Shown: positions 1 through 6,470, counted from the first letter of the stretch. The stretch is 7,048 bases of DNA from an uncultured Planctomycetota bacterium (GCA_947311175.1 CAMZKK010000109.1:1-7048); one strand, 5' to 3'. The notes: a model not told the origin generated them from the letters alone. Numbers and translations are program-made.

Positions 1-196
1 AAAAACAAGAGGCAAAATAACCTACAAAAAAGATTATTGGATGTATTTCTTGAATAGAACTTACGGGGATTTTTTCTACCATCAGCCAGTTTATTCCAAA
101 TCCCCAAACAAGCACAATACCAATGATAAAATTATAAACACTCGAAGAAATCAAAACATCATCTGTTTCGGTCCTATCAAATATATTGTCTTCCAT
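1..196 (-). CDS. Membrane protein, N-terminal part, cut by left window edge
   Basis: An open frame begins at ATG (196-194) and runs off the left edge, giving about 65 residues. It starts MEDNIFDRTETDDVLISS. A hydrophobic segment follows at about residues 20-40 (YNFIIGIVLVWGFGINWLMV), and a second begins near residue 53 (IIFFVGYFA). This is the pattern of a multi-pass inner-membrane protein. The start is fixed by a good Shine-Dalgarno site, AGGAGA, 6 nt upstream. The short acidic N-terminus followed by SSSVYNF and WGF is faintly reminiscent of Bax-inhibitor-1/YccA-like proteins, but this is an impression from a fragment and no function is asserted. It lies on the same strand as the transporter operon upstream, 134 nt beyond its last stop. 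A long inverted repeat sits between them, so it may be a separate unit. Confidence is high that it is a gene and low for its family. Confidence 0.6.
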   Translation of the reverse strand, partial: MEDNIFDRTETDDVLISSSVYNFIIGIVLVWGFGINWLMVEKIPVSSIQEIHPIIFFVGYFASCF

Positions 197-202
197 TTAT
201 TA

Positions 203-208
203 TCTCCT
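203..208 (-). promoter_or_regulatory. Shine-Dalgarno site of the left-edge membrane protein
   Basis: AGGAGA on the minus strand, 6 nt before ATG at 196. It supports this start, and it lies only 6 nt past the end of the 21-bp inverted repeat at 215-302. A hairpin there would therefore sit directly next to the ribosome site. Confidence 0.6.
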
Positions 209-214
209 ACCCTA

Positions 215-302
215 AATTAAATTTTGCAACATGCGTTATCTTGAATATAAACCTAAATTCCGCAGTGATAACCGAAAAGAGCGCGTGTTGCGAAATTTAA
301 TT
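215..302. repeat. 21-bp imperfect inverted repeat with 46-nt loop
   Basis: Arms at 215-235 and 282-302 are reverse complements at 19 of 21 positions. The outer halves are A/T-rich (AATTAAATTT) and the inner halves G/C-richer (GCAACAYGCG). Both mismatches become G:U pairs in a plus-strand RNA, but C:A mismatches in a minus-strand RNA. No U-run follows an arm in the way a standard terminator requires. It occupies most of the gap between the permease gene and the left-edge gene. It could be a small non-autonomous mobile element (88 bp including arms), a structured leader of the left gene, or a weak transcription barrier. Confidence 0.6.
244..271 (-). promoter_or_regulatory. Weak candidate promoter for the left-edge gene
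   Basis: On the minus strand a -35-like TTATCA (271-266) and a -10-like TATATT (249-244) are separated by 16 nt. They match consensus at 4/6 and 5/6 positions. They lie in the loop of the inverted repeat at 215-302, upstream of the gene starting at 196. In AT-rich DNA such matches arise by chance, so this is only a candidate. Confidence 0.2.
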
Positions 303-330
303 AAAAATTAGCAAAAGGGATAAAACTCAA

Positions 331-2277
331 TCATCCGTTGGGATATAAATAATGAGGAAGCCAAGTTGTTAGGAATGGGATATATGTTATTAACAAAACG
401 GTAACTACTCGAATCAAAAGAAAAGGGATTACCGAGCGACATACCTCTAACATTGGTTTGTTGAATCGGTATGATGACAAAAACAAATTCATTCCGATTG
501 GAGGCGTAATATATCCTAATTCAAGATTTGCCAAAAAGATTATACCAAGGTGAATAGGGTCAATACCATAAGCAACCCCGAGCGGGATAATTAACGGCAC
601 CATCACAATAATAGCAGAAAACACATCCATCAAACAGCCAACGATTATCAGCAAAAGATTAAGACAGAGCAAAAATGCAAATGGTGAATGAATGGTTCCC
701 TTAACCCAATCAACCACCTGCGTTGGAACCTCAGCATCAATCAAGTAATTGGTAAATCCCATAGCAACGCCAAGGATTAAGAGAACTCCACCAATCAACA
801 GACCGCATTTTGTCATTGTCTTTGGGACATCTCTAAAAATATGCAAATCTCGATAGATAACAACTTCAACAATAAAGGTATAAAATGCCGTAATTGCTGC
901 TGCTTCTACCGGAGTTGCCCATCCACCAAAAATCCCAATCAAAGCAACCACTGGAATCATTAATTCCCAAAAACACGCCAACACCGCCTTGTAAGCTTCA
1001 GTAAAATCAAAGGTTTTACCGCAAGTGCCATCATTGTTTTTATTTGATTTTGCCAACCAAATACCAAACGCTCCAATCATGGCTACATCAATTATTCCCG
1101 GTATCAATCCACCCAAAAACATCATTCCAATTTCTTGATTAGCAATAATCGCATACAGAATTACCGGCAAGCATGGCGGAAATAACATCCCCAGCGAGCC
1201 TGCACAGGTAAGTAAACCCAACGAACTTTTCTCGGAATAGCCGGCAGACCTAAGCACAGGCATAAGCAAGGCAGCAATTGCAAGGATGGTTACTCCCGAG
1301 GCACCGGTGAATGAAGTAAAAAATGCACAAACGGCAACGGTAACAATTGCCGGTCCACCTCTCAATGTGCCAAAGAGGGCATTAAACAATCTAACCAATC
1401 GCTTAGATGCACCACCGTCTGCCAAAAAATATCCGGCAAGAGTAAACAAAGGGATAGTGGGAAAGGTATCGTTTTTTACCACTTGATAATGGTCAACCGC
1501 AACACTTGCAGCCAATTCATAATCATTAATAAAAAACAATAATAATGCAGCCCCACCCAACATTGCAAATATCGGTAAACCCAAAAGAGTAGCAACAACC
1601 AACAAAATCAATCCGGGAACAAATACCTGCTCCGGCTCAACTATAAATAAATTTTGTAAGGTGTCCGAACTCATATCAGAAATAAATGGAATCCAGCTTG
1701 GAGGATCTTCAGGGTCAACCCAAGAATAGATAGAAAACCCGATAATAAAAAGAGCAATTGCAAGCGATGCAATCCGCCATCGCCAAGCATCGGCTGATGT
1801 CAAGAGTATTCTAATCGTGATTATTCCAAAGCCAATCGGAAGTAATGCTTGAATAATCCACACCGGAATACCTAATGCAAGGATGTCATCAGTCGGTGTT
1901 GTTGCTACAAACAAATATCCGGCAGCCATTAACCAAAATGAAATTGCAGCCCCCACCCCAGAACTAAAAACCTTAACTAAAAGTTTTCCCCGACTACCGA
2001 GAAATGCCTCAGCGGTAGATAGCGATAATAATCGCCCCTCACGAGCAGCTAACGCACTACCAAGAATCCCTACCAGCAAAGTTAAATGAGTAATAAATAA
2101 ATCAGAACCCTCAATCCCGGTATCGAAGGGACGCAAAACAATACCAATAATTGATAGCCCAACCATTGCCGCAAGAGCAATGCAAACAAGTAAATCTTCA
2201 CTTTTTTTTGCCAAGGTAATAATTTTCAAAAACCCGGTCTCACCTTCAACATTTATTTCTTTACTGGCATCACCCAT
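331..2277 (-). CDS. dctM: Fused TRAP transporter permease, DctQ-DctM (TPAT membrane subunit)
   Basis: 648 residues. It forms the inner-membrane channel of a TRAP transporter, which imports a ligand delivered by the periplasmic binding protein using an ion gradient. The N-terminal part (about residues 25-160) is a DctQ-like four-helix small subunit, with a linker helix at about 168-186. The DctM domain starts near residue 218 (VFVPGLILLVVATLLGLPIF) and runs to the end. Typical DctM signatures are visible: GASGVT (325-330), SLGMLFPP (361-368), GGLIPGI (389-395) and, near the C-terminus, LELGYITPPIGMNLF. Separate DctQ and DctM proteins are the classical arrangement; fused forms are known, including in Treponema TPATs. 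The ATG at 2277 lies 3 nt after the tatP stop with only a weak, distant GGA upstream, so translation is probably coupled to tatP. Codons 24-26 sit in an A8 run. The stop is TGA. The fold is certain and the substrate unknown. Confidence 0.95.
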   Translation of the reverse strand: MGDASKEINVEGETGFLKIITLAKKSEDLLVCIALAAMVGLSIIGIVLRPFDTGIEGSDLFITHLTLLVGILGSALAAREGRLLSLSTAEAFLGSRGKLLVKVFSSGVGAAISFWLMAAGYLFVATTPTDDILALGIPVWIIQALLPIGFGIITIRILLTSADAWRWRIASLAIALFIIGFSIYSWVDPEDPPSWIPFISDMSSDTLQNLFIVEPEQVFVPGLILLVVATLLGLPIFAMLGGAALLLFFINDYELAASVAVDHYQVVKNDTFPTIPLFTLAGYFLADGGASKRLVRLFNALFGTLRGGPAIVTVAVCAFFTSFTGASGVTILAIAALLMPVLRSAGYSEKSSLGLLTCAGSLGMLFPPCLPVILYAIIANQEIGMMFLGGLIPGIIDVAMIGAFGIWLAKSNKNNDGTCGKTFDFTEAYKAVLACFWELMIPVVALIGIFGGWATPVEAAAITAFYTFIVEVVIYRDLHIFRDVPKTMTKCGLLIGGVLLILGVAMGFTNYLIDAEVPTQVVDWVKGTIHSPFAFLLCLNLLLIIVGCLMDVFSAIIVMVPLIIPLGVAYGIDPIHLGIIFLANLELGYITPPIGMNLFLSSYRFNKPMLEVCRSVIPFLLIRVVTVLLITYIPFLTTWLPHYLYPNG

Positions 2278-2280
2278 CTT

Positions 2281-3311
2281 TTAGTTTTTATTTCCTTTGC
2301 GAAAATCTTCAAGCATAGCCTTTACTTCGTCAAATAATTTCGCATCGACAATCTTTCCTCGAATAGAAGGGTAGGCTTTTTCAACTCTCTTGCGCCACTT
2401 TACCATATCTGCGTCACTGGGAATTTGAACCTTCATTCCCTTGCTTTTCATTGTAACAATAGCTTCTTCATCTTTCTTTCGGCTTTCAGCCAAAAGCTTT
2501 GCTCCAACTTCACAAGCAGCATCTTTCATTGACTTTTTGGTTTCATCCTTAAGTTTATTCCATGCCTTAGTTGTAACAACAATCCCGCCAACTAAAGGTG
2601 CCCAGTTAATTTTTAACATATTTGGTGCAGGACGATAAAATTGACCGGCAAGGGCGAAGGTAGGAGTTGCCGGAACGACATCAATCATTCCGGTTTTTAG
2701 ACCGGTAAGCATTGCGGTAGTATCTAAGGGGATGGGTCTATATCCGGCTGAACGCCAAATTTGAATAGATTTGGGATCAGAAGACAATGCAAATATTTTC
2801 AAAGGAATAAAATCATCAGGAGTAACTGCCGGCTTTGTAGAAAAAAATCTCACCCAACCAGCATCTTCCAAAAACAACAATTCAAAACCCTTTTCACGGA
2901 ATTTTTTTCAATCATCGGTTTTAATTTATCACGAACATATTTAGCTTCAGCCAAGGAGCGAAACATCAATGGCATATTCTGTAATGCCGCAATCGAAGAG
3001 TCAATTGCAATCAACCCTGTTGCTGTCATCATTGCCACTTGAATTTGCCCAACCCTCATCCTCCTAACAACATCTTCCTCGCTACCCATCTGTCCATCTG
3101 GATAAATAACTAATTTGGCACCACCCTTGGGTGCTTCCCGCCATTTTTGTTTCATTTCCAACAAATAATTATAGTAAATAGTTCCCTTTGGGGCGAGCGT
3201 AGCTAATTTAAACTTCTTTGCTCGTGCTTGCGAATCCGGAGAAAAGAAAATCGCTAATAAAAAAAAACCAAAAATCACCGTTGCTAAATTAAATCTTTCA
3301 ATTTTATACAT
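2281..3311 (-). pseudogene. dctP: TRAP substrate-binding protein DctP/TatP, frameshifted in an A7 run
   Basis: Periplasmic ligand-binding protein of the TRAP transporter. The frame starts at ATG 3311 behind AGGAGAG. It encodes a signal peptide (about residues 1-31, hydrophobic FGFFLLAIFF, likely cleavage after ARA), then FKLATLAPKGT (34-44) and GQMGSEEDVVRRMRVGQIQV (73-92), both typical of DctP. At E135 the coding strand has seven A's (plus-strand T7 at 2902-2908). The frame then reads out of register and stops after residue 153. One more A gives EKKFREKGFELLFLEDAGWV and a continuous protein of about 343 residues, the usual family length, ending with TAA at 2281. The C-terminal part keeps the binding fold (WRSAGYRPIPL, LTGLKTGMIDVVPA), but the usual Arg of the LKGLKIRV motif is replaced (PLKIFALSSDP). 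It may be a real mutation, a homopolymer sequencing error, or a gene rescued by slippage. Family identification is very secure; integrity is uncertain. Confidence 0.9.
2902..2908 (-). other. A7 homopolymer at the tatP frameshift (possible slippery site)
   Basis: On the coding strand the zero-frame codons are GAA AAA AAT, which contains a slippery-type heptamer A AAA AAT. A -1 ribosomal shift here, or transcription adding one A to the run, would restore the full-length binding protein. No strong stimulatory stem-loop immediately downstream and no SD-like stimulator upstream were evident by eye. Confidence 0.6.
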
Positions 3312-3316
3312 CTATA

Positions 3317-3323
3317 CTCTCCT
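3317..3323 (-). promoter_or_regulatory. Shine-Dalgarno site of tatP/dctP
   Basis: AGGAGAG on the minus strand, 5 nt before ATG 3311, inside the 23-nt gap after the tatT TAG stop. It fixes the start of the binding protein and shows that translation starts independently within a shared mRNA. Confidence 0.75.
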
Positions 3324-3334
3324 ATAAATCAACC

Positions 3335-4267
3335 CTATTCTACAAAAAGGTCATCCTTCATTCGCAAAAGCCACTTTGCTCGACGCTGCATCACAAGATT
3401 GATGGTCAGCGATTTTGGCGATTTCTTTAAATCAACCGCCAATGCTTTGTTTAAAAGCTCTGTAAACTCCTTGCTGTTTTGCGTTTTTATTGATACTGCC
3501 TCAGCAAGATTAACATACGGAGCAACCCTCAATCCTTTAGATATTTCAATTGCTCTTTTAAAGTGAGCGCGGGCACGACTTTCAGGATTTCCCTTTCCAC
3601 CCTGCCTTGCCATTTCATAGCTTATCATTGCTTCATGAATAGCACCATTATCAAAATCTTCATCAAGCACCAAAGCCCGATCAAGCAATGCTTCCACGAT
3701 TGGTTGATCAGCGATAAGATTAGTATCATCCTTACTCACTGAAATCGCTGCTCCCCAAGACACTCCAAGCCAATACAACAAATCCACATCTCGTTTACCT
3801 ACCTTGGCAACTGCACTAACAGGGTCAACCCTTAGCTGAGTGCCAATATTTTTATACTTAAGCTCAAGGGCACGTAACCCATAATTTCTAGCACGAAGAA
3901 GAAGTTTCTTAACTCTTAATCTTATTTTCCTTGCCTGCCGATAATCATCATCCTCTATCTCATCGGCATCCTCATTGATAAATCCCCAAGCATACTGAGT
4001 AAAGCCGGAACAACATTGTAAAAGTAACCCCCGATGATTTGGAGCATCAACAAGAACCCCTTCCATTAATTTTAAACTAAAAGGTAGTGCTTCTCTTATT
4101 AATTCCGGATCGTCATCACTATAAAATGTGTCGGTACTAGTCGCCAAAATCCCGGCAACCTGCTTCATTGCAAACCGTTTTACCATCCCGCAACCAGAAA
4201 ACAAAAATAATGCCCCAAAGGCAAAAACAAGACCGAAATTTTTCTGCTTCAAAAATCTAATAATCAA
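3335..4267 (-). CDS. tatT: TatT lipoprotein, TPR-like partner of the TRAP binding protein (TPAT)
   Basis: 310 residues. It resembles the TatT family (TRAP transporter T-component), trimeric periplasmic lipoproteins built of TPR-like helical pairs that bind TatP in the characterised Treponema pallidum system. A lipoprotein signal is visible: basic N-terminus (K7, K9), hydrophobic stretch 11-23 and lipobox LFSGC with the lipidated Cys at 26. The mature protein is almost all helical. It carries the family-like segment PNHRGLLLQCCSGFTQYAWG (76-95), an acidic patch at 99-108, and repeated helix pairs near EALLDRALVLDEDFDNGAIH and ARAHFKRAIEISKGLRVAPY. The start is TTG, chosen because AGGAGG lies 5 nt upstream and no ATG gives an intact lipoprotein signal. 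The stop is TAG, followed two codons later by TGA. It is the first gene of the operon, 23 nt before tatP. A role in holding TatP or passing ligand to it at the membrane is inferred from the family. Confidence 0.9.
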   Translation of the reverse strand: MIIRFLKQKNFGLVFAFGALFLFSGCGMVKRFAMKQVAGILATSTDTFYSDDDPELIREALPFSLKLMEGVLVDAPNHRGLLLQCCSGFTQYAWGFINEDADEIEDDDYRQARKIRLRVKKLLLRARNYGLRALELKYKNIGTQLRVDPVSAVAKVGKRDVDLLYWLGVSWGAAISVSKDDTNLIADQPIVEALLDRALVLDEDFDNGAIHEAMISYEMARQGGKGNPESRARAHFKRAIEISKGLRVAPYVNLAEAVSIKTQNSKEFTELLNKALAVDLKKSPKSLTINLVMQRRAKWLLRMKDDLFVE

Positions 4268-4272
4268 GGCTT

Positions 4273-4278
4273 CCTCCT
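4273..4278 (-). promoter_or_regulatory. Shine-Dalgarno site deciding the TTG start of tatT
   Basis: A full AGGAGG on the minus strand, 5 nt before TTG at 4267. It is the strongest ribosome site in the window, placed before a weak start codon. This may set a moderate expression level. Confidence 0.8.
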
Positions 4279-4303
4279 ATCTTTAAATTTTAAGATGAAA
4301 CAA

Positions 4304-4332
4304 ATAATACAAACCTATCGTAATTATGTCAA
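4304..4332 (-). promoter_or_regulatory. Strong sigma70-type promoter of the TPAT operon
   Basis: On the minus strand a perfect -35 TTGACA (4332-4327) is followed by a 17-nt spacer and a -10 TATTAT (4309-4304, 5/6 to consensus). Transcription would start near 4297, giving a leader of about 30 nt before the tatT TTG. No obvious operator dyad overlaps it, which suggests fairly constant expression. The rest of the 4281-4414 gap shows only weak promoter-like matches for the divergent plus-strand gene. Confidence 0.75.
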
Positions 4333-4414
4333 ATACGATTCCATTCTATATTTAAGTTTGATTTACTACCAATATTCACTACCATAACATTAGTCAGAAA
4401 ATTTGGATATTATT

Positions 4415-5875
4415 ATGAAAAACTATTCTCTAATTATTATCATTTCTACCACTGCAACCTTCGTGGTTTCTGCACTTTGTTTATTCAAACCACTTTGGTA
4501 TGATGAGGCATTAACTGTCCTTGAATTTTTACTACTCAACTCAACGACAGAAATTTATCACCATTACGCAATCCCAAACAATCATATATTTTATTCAATA
4601 ATATTAAAATACTGGCTAACAATGATATCTAATATCACCAGCATTTCTCTTATCGTAAAAATGAGAATACTTACCCTTATTTTTTCAAGTGTAGTGGTCT
4701 CAATTCTTGCAGTTCTTTCTATCAGAAAATTTGAAAAATTTACCGCAATAGCCATCTCTGCCACTTACCTTTTATCATCGCCATTTACAATTTATTGCTG
4801 TAGCATTCGTGGATATATGCTATCAACTGTAGTAGCTATGACCGGACTGCTTGCAATTCTAAACTAGCAAAAACAAGCAAGCATAAGTAGCGGACTCCTG
4901 TTTTTTTTAAGCACAGTAATTGGTATCGCAACCATCCCTACCAATATCATTTACTTTATATCTCTTAATATATTTGCCATCATTTCAAACTCAAAACAAA
5001 GCAAATACAATTTTATATTAGCACTATCAACACTACTATCTATGTTGTTTTATGCAGGTTTAATTAATGAAGTGTCTGCCTTACTTTCTCAAAAAAGAGG
5101 CTGGGATGACGCAACTACCTGCCTATGGCACTGTTTCGGCGGATTTGGATTTTCAGCCCTTCCATTAACAATATTTGCCACCGCCGGCACGATTTTCAAT
5201 ATCATCCGCTCCGTTAAACATAAAAGAGTTAAGCCATCTTATTTTCTCTGGGCAATTTTGACCATAGCCCCAATCACAGCAATTATACTTTTGCCTCAAA
5301 CGCCATACCCTAGGATATTTATCCCAATCTATCCGGCGTGGATTTTTGCCGCAATCTATTCTTCAAGACCACTATGGATATTATTACAAGTCAAAACACG
5401 ACAAAAGACAAAACATTCAATAGGTTTATTGTTATTAATAATATTCGTAGCGTGGGGAATGCTGTTAAGCAATAATAGAAAAATCTTATCAAAAACATTT
5501 ACCCCCACCAATCAACAAGATGATCTAATCTCTCCCTATTATTCAAAAAATAACTTCAATCCCAATCTAATGGTCAGCACAATTAACAAAATACAAAAAA
5601 ATAATCCATCAATAAGGGTTTACATCAACAGCAATGCAGATCCGTTATCACTACTCTTTGTGTCGAGAATCTTTGCCCTAAATGATGACATTTGGCTATA
5701 CAAATCCCCCAAAACCACTGCGGATAAAATAAAAAAAATAATATTTCCAAATCTGATAATAATCCGTAGTCCCAAAGATTTAACAGCAATCAAGACTGAA
5801 TTCAAACTATCCGGTAACTTTACCCTAATCAAAGATTGTGGATTCCAAAAGCTATACCAACACATACAGGAATAA
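4415..5875 (+). pseudogene. GT-C/GT39-like membrane glycosyltransferase, interrupted by in-frame TAG
   Basis: A 487-codon frame from ATG 4415 to TAA 5873-5875, interrupted only by TAG at 4865-4867 (codon 151). The reading frame is the same on both sides: LLAILN, stop, QKQASISSGLLFFL. The whole product would be about 486 residues with roughly ten membrane segments and a soluble C-terminal part of about 130 residues. This is normal for lipid-sugar-using GT-C enzymes. Supporting motifs are the acidic pair in LWYDEAL (D30-E31, first periplasmic loop, the usual catalytic position), PNNH (54-57), SIRGYML (130-136) and a later hydrophobic series ending in FIPIYPAWIFAAIYSS. It would transfer sugar from a polyprenyl-phosphate donor in the cell envelope; the acceptor is unknown. 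TTG 4403 is an alternative start. ATG 4415 has only a weak TTGGA upstream. The next ATG after the stop (5042) has no ribosome site, so reinitiation looks unlikely. Family assignment is moderate. Confidence 0.65.
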
Positions 5876-6018
5876 GCAACGGTGCCCTTTATCCCGTTAC
5901 TCCAATCCAATTACCTGTTATACCAGTTATACTCCCCATTAACAAAGAAATCAACTTAGACCTCATCCTCAGGTGTCTTAGTGTTCATGAAGAGAAAAGT
6001 AAAGAAAAATAAGGATAC

Positions 6019-6141
6019 ATGACACAAAAAAATTGTGTGTCCCACGGTTATGTTAATTATGGAGGAACACACCGCACAATCCCCAAAAGGGATAAAGCTA
6101 AATTACACCCCAGCCCCGAACAACTCAAGACCGAATATTAA
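6019..6141 (+). CDS. Possible small ORF, 40 residues, perhaps a transposase N-terminal remnant
   Basis: ATG 6019 to TAA 6139-6141 behind TAAGGA, which sits rather close (3 nt). The product starts MTQKNCVSHGYVNYGG and ends KRDKAKLHPSPEQLKTEY. The ending faintly resembles the first conserved segment of IS605-type OrfB/TnpB proteins (a K-x-R/K-L-x-P-x-x-E-Q pattern). The frame then stops, so at best this is a fragment. A second, overlapping 37-codon frame (ATG 6059) is equally open, which weakens the case. Neither is recognised with confidence, and chance is a fair explanation. Confidence 0.2.
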   Translation: MTQKNCVSHGYVNYGGTHRTIPKRDKAKLHPSPEQLKTEY

Positions 6142-6157
6142 TGTAGTTATCCCTTTT
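6085..6157. repeat. 11-bp perfect inverted repeat, AAAAGGGATAA arms
   Basis: AAAAGGGATAA at 6085-6095 pairs with TTATCCCTTTT at 6147-6157, with a 51-nt loop. The same 11-mer, extended to CAAAAGGGATAAA, also occurs at 312-324 just past the permease stop. Role unknown. It could be the ends of a small element or a binding-site pair. Confidence 0.5.
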
Positions 6158-6206
6158 ATTACTAAAGATTAATCAGTACATGTCCCCCACTTTTCCTTTG
6201 GGAATC

Positions 6207-6228
6207 GACCATTTTTAGACCGTTTTTA
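6207..6228. repeat. Tandem 11-mers GACCRTTTTTA
   Basis: GACCATTTTTA (6207-6217) is followed directly by GACCGTTTTTA (6218-6228), with a further CGACC at 6231-6235. An 11-bp period puts the copies on nearly the same DNA face, as in some regulator sites. No promoter or gene start is evident next to it. Confidence 0.4.
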
Positions 6229-6341
6229 TACGACCGCTAATTTGGGAAAATGTACGATGAGATATTCGACGGTAACAGCTACGATTTCTTAATTCCTTGA
6301 TCAAAATTTGATAAAAATGAAAACACAAGAGAAAAGCTCTA

Positions 6342-6382
6342 TCCCTTGAAAATATTGGAGTTTGTCAAGGGACTGTCCCTTG
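6342..6382. repeat. Overlapping alternative hairpins around GGGACTGTCCC
   Basis: TCCCTTGA (6342-6349) is complementary to TCAAGGGA (6365-6372). The latter also pairs with TCCCTTG (6376-6382) in a 17-bp near-palindrome centred on CTG. The middle arm can pair with only one side at a time. The GGGACTGTCCC core, with nearby GGGGACAGGC on the minus strand (6417-6408), resembles REP-type palindromes linked to RAYT transposases, but no transposase gene is present. Confidence 0.45.
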
Positions 6383-6426
6383 TAATTTCCCAGTTAGTAA
6401 CTTCTTGCCTGTCCCCTATTTTCTCC

Positions 6427-6470
6427 CAACTTCCGGGTTCAACTTCCGCATGCCACATTTTTCAACTTCC
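6427..6470. repeat. Three direct copies of CAACTTCC
   Basis: Copies at 6427-6434, 6440-6447 and 6463-6470, spaced 13 and 23 bp apart, in a C-rich strip just past the end of the right-hand gene. Significance is unclear. They are too short and irregular to call iterons. Confidence 0.3.

Noticed and set aside
303..330. Intrinsic terminator for the TPAT operon
   Set aside because: No G/C stem followed by a U-run on the minus strand; the nearby 21-bp inverted repeat lacks a proper tail and has two C:A mismatches in that strand.
1286..3042. Plus-strand open frames of 65-93 codons at 1286-1486, 1883-2089, 2441-2638 and 2761-3042
   Set aside because: They lie antisense to strongly supported transporter genes, lack ribosome sites and have no family-like sequence; they are shadow frames.
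4865..4867. Pyrrolysine or reassigned TAG as a firm explanation
   Set aside because: TAG also occurs as the terminal codon of tatT and no suppressor tRNA or synthetase gene is in the window; kept only as an option to test.
5042..5875. An independent 277-residue gene starting at ATG 5042
   Set aside because: It is the same frame as the upstream 150 codons, has no Shine-Dalgarno site, and begins in the middle of a membrane segment series. Better seen as the second part of one interrupted gene.
5620..5910. Minus-strand 96-codon frame
   Set aside because: Antisense to the 3' end of the glycosyltransferase-like gene, with no ribosome site and no recognisable protein pattern.
6022..6038. Hairpin ACACAA / TTGTGT with A-rich loop
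   Set aside because: Short AT-rich stem without a U-tail and inside the candidate small ORF; easily a chance structure.
6250..6300. Tiny frame starting MYDEIFDGN (16 residues) after TTTGGGAAA
   Set aside because: Too short, with poor ribosome-site spacing and no recognisable family; cannot be told from chance.
6427..6470. CRISPR array or replication iterons from the CAACTTCC copies
   Set aside because: Copies are only 8 bp, irregularly spaced and have no spacers of constant length; no cas or rep gene is present.
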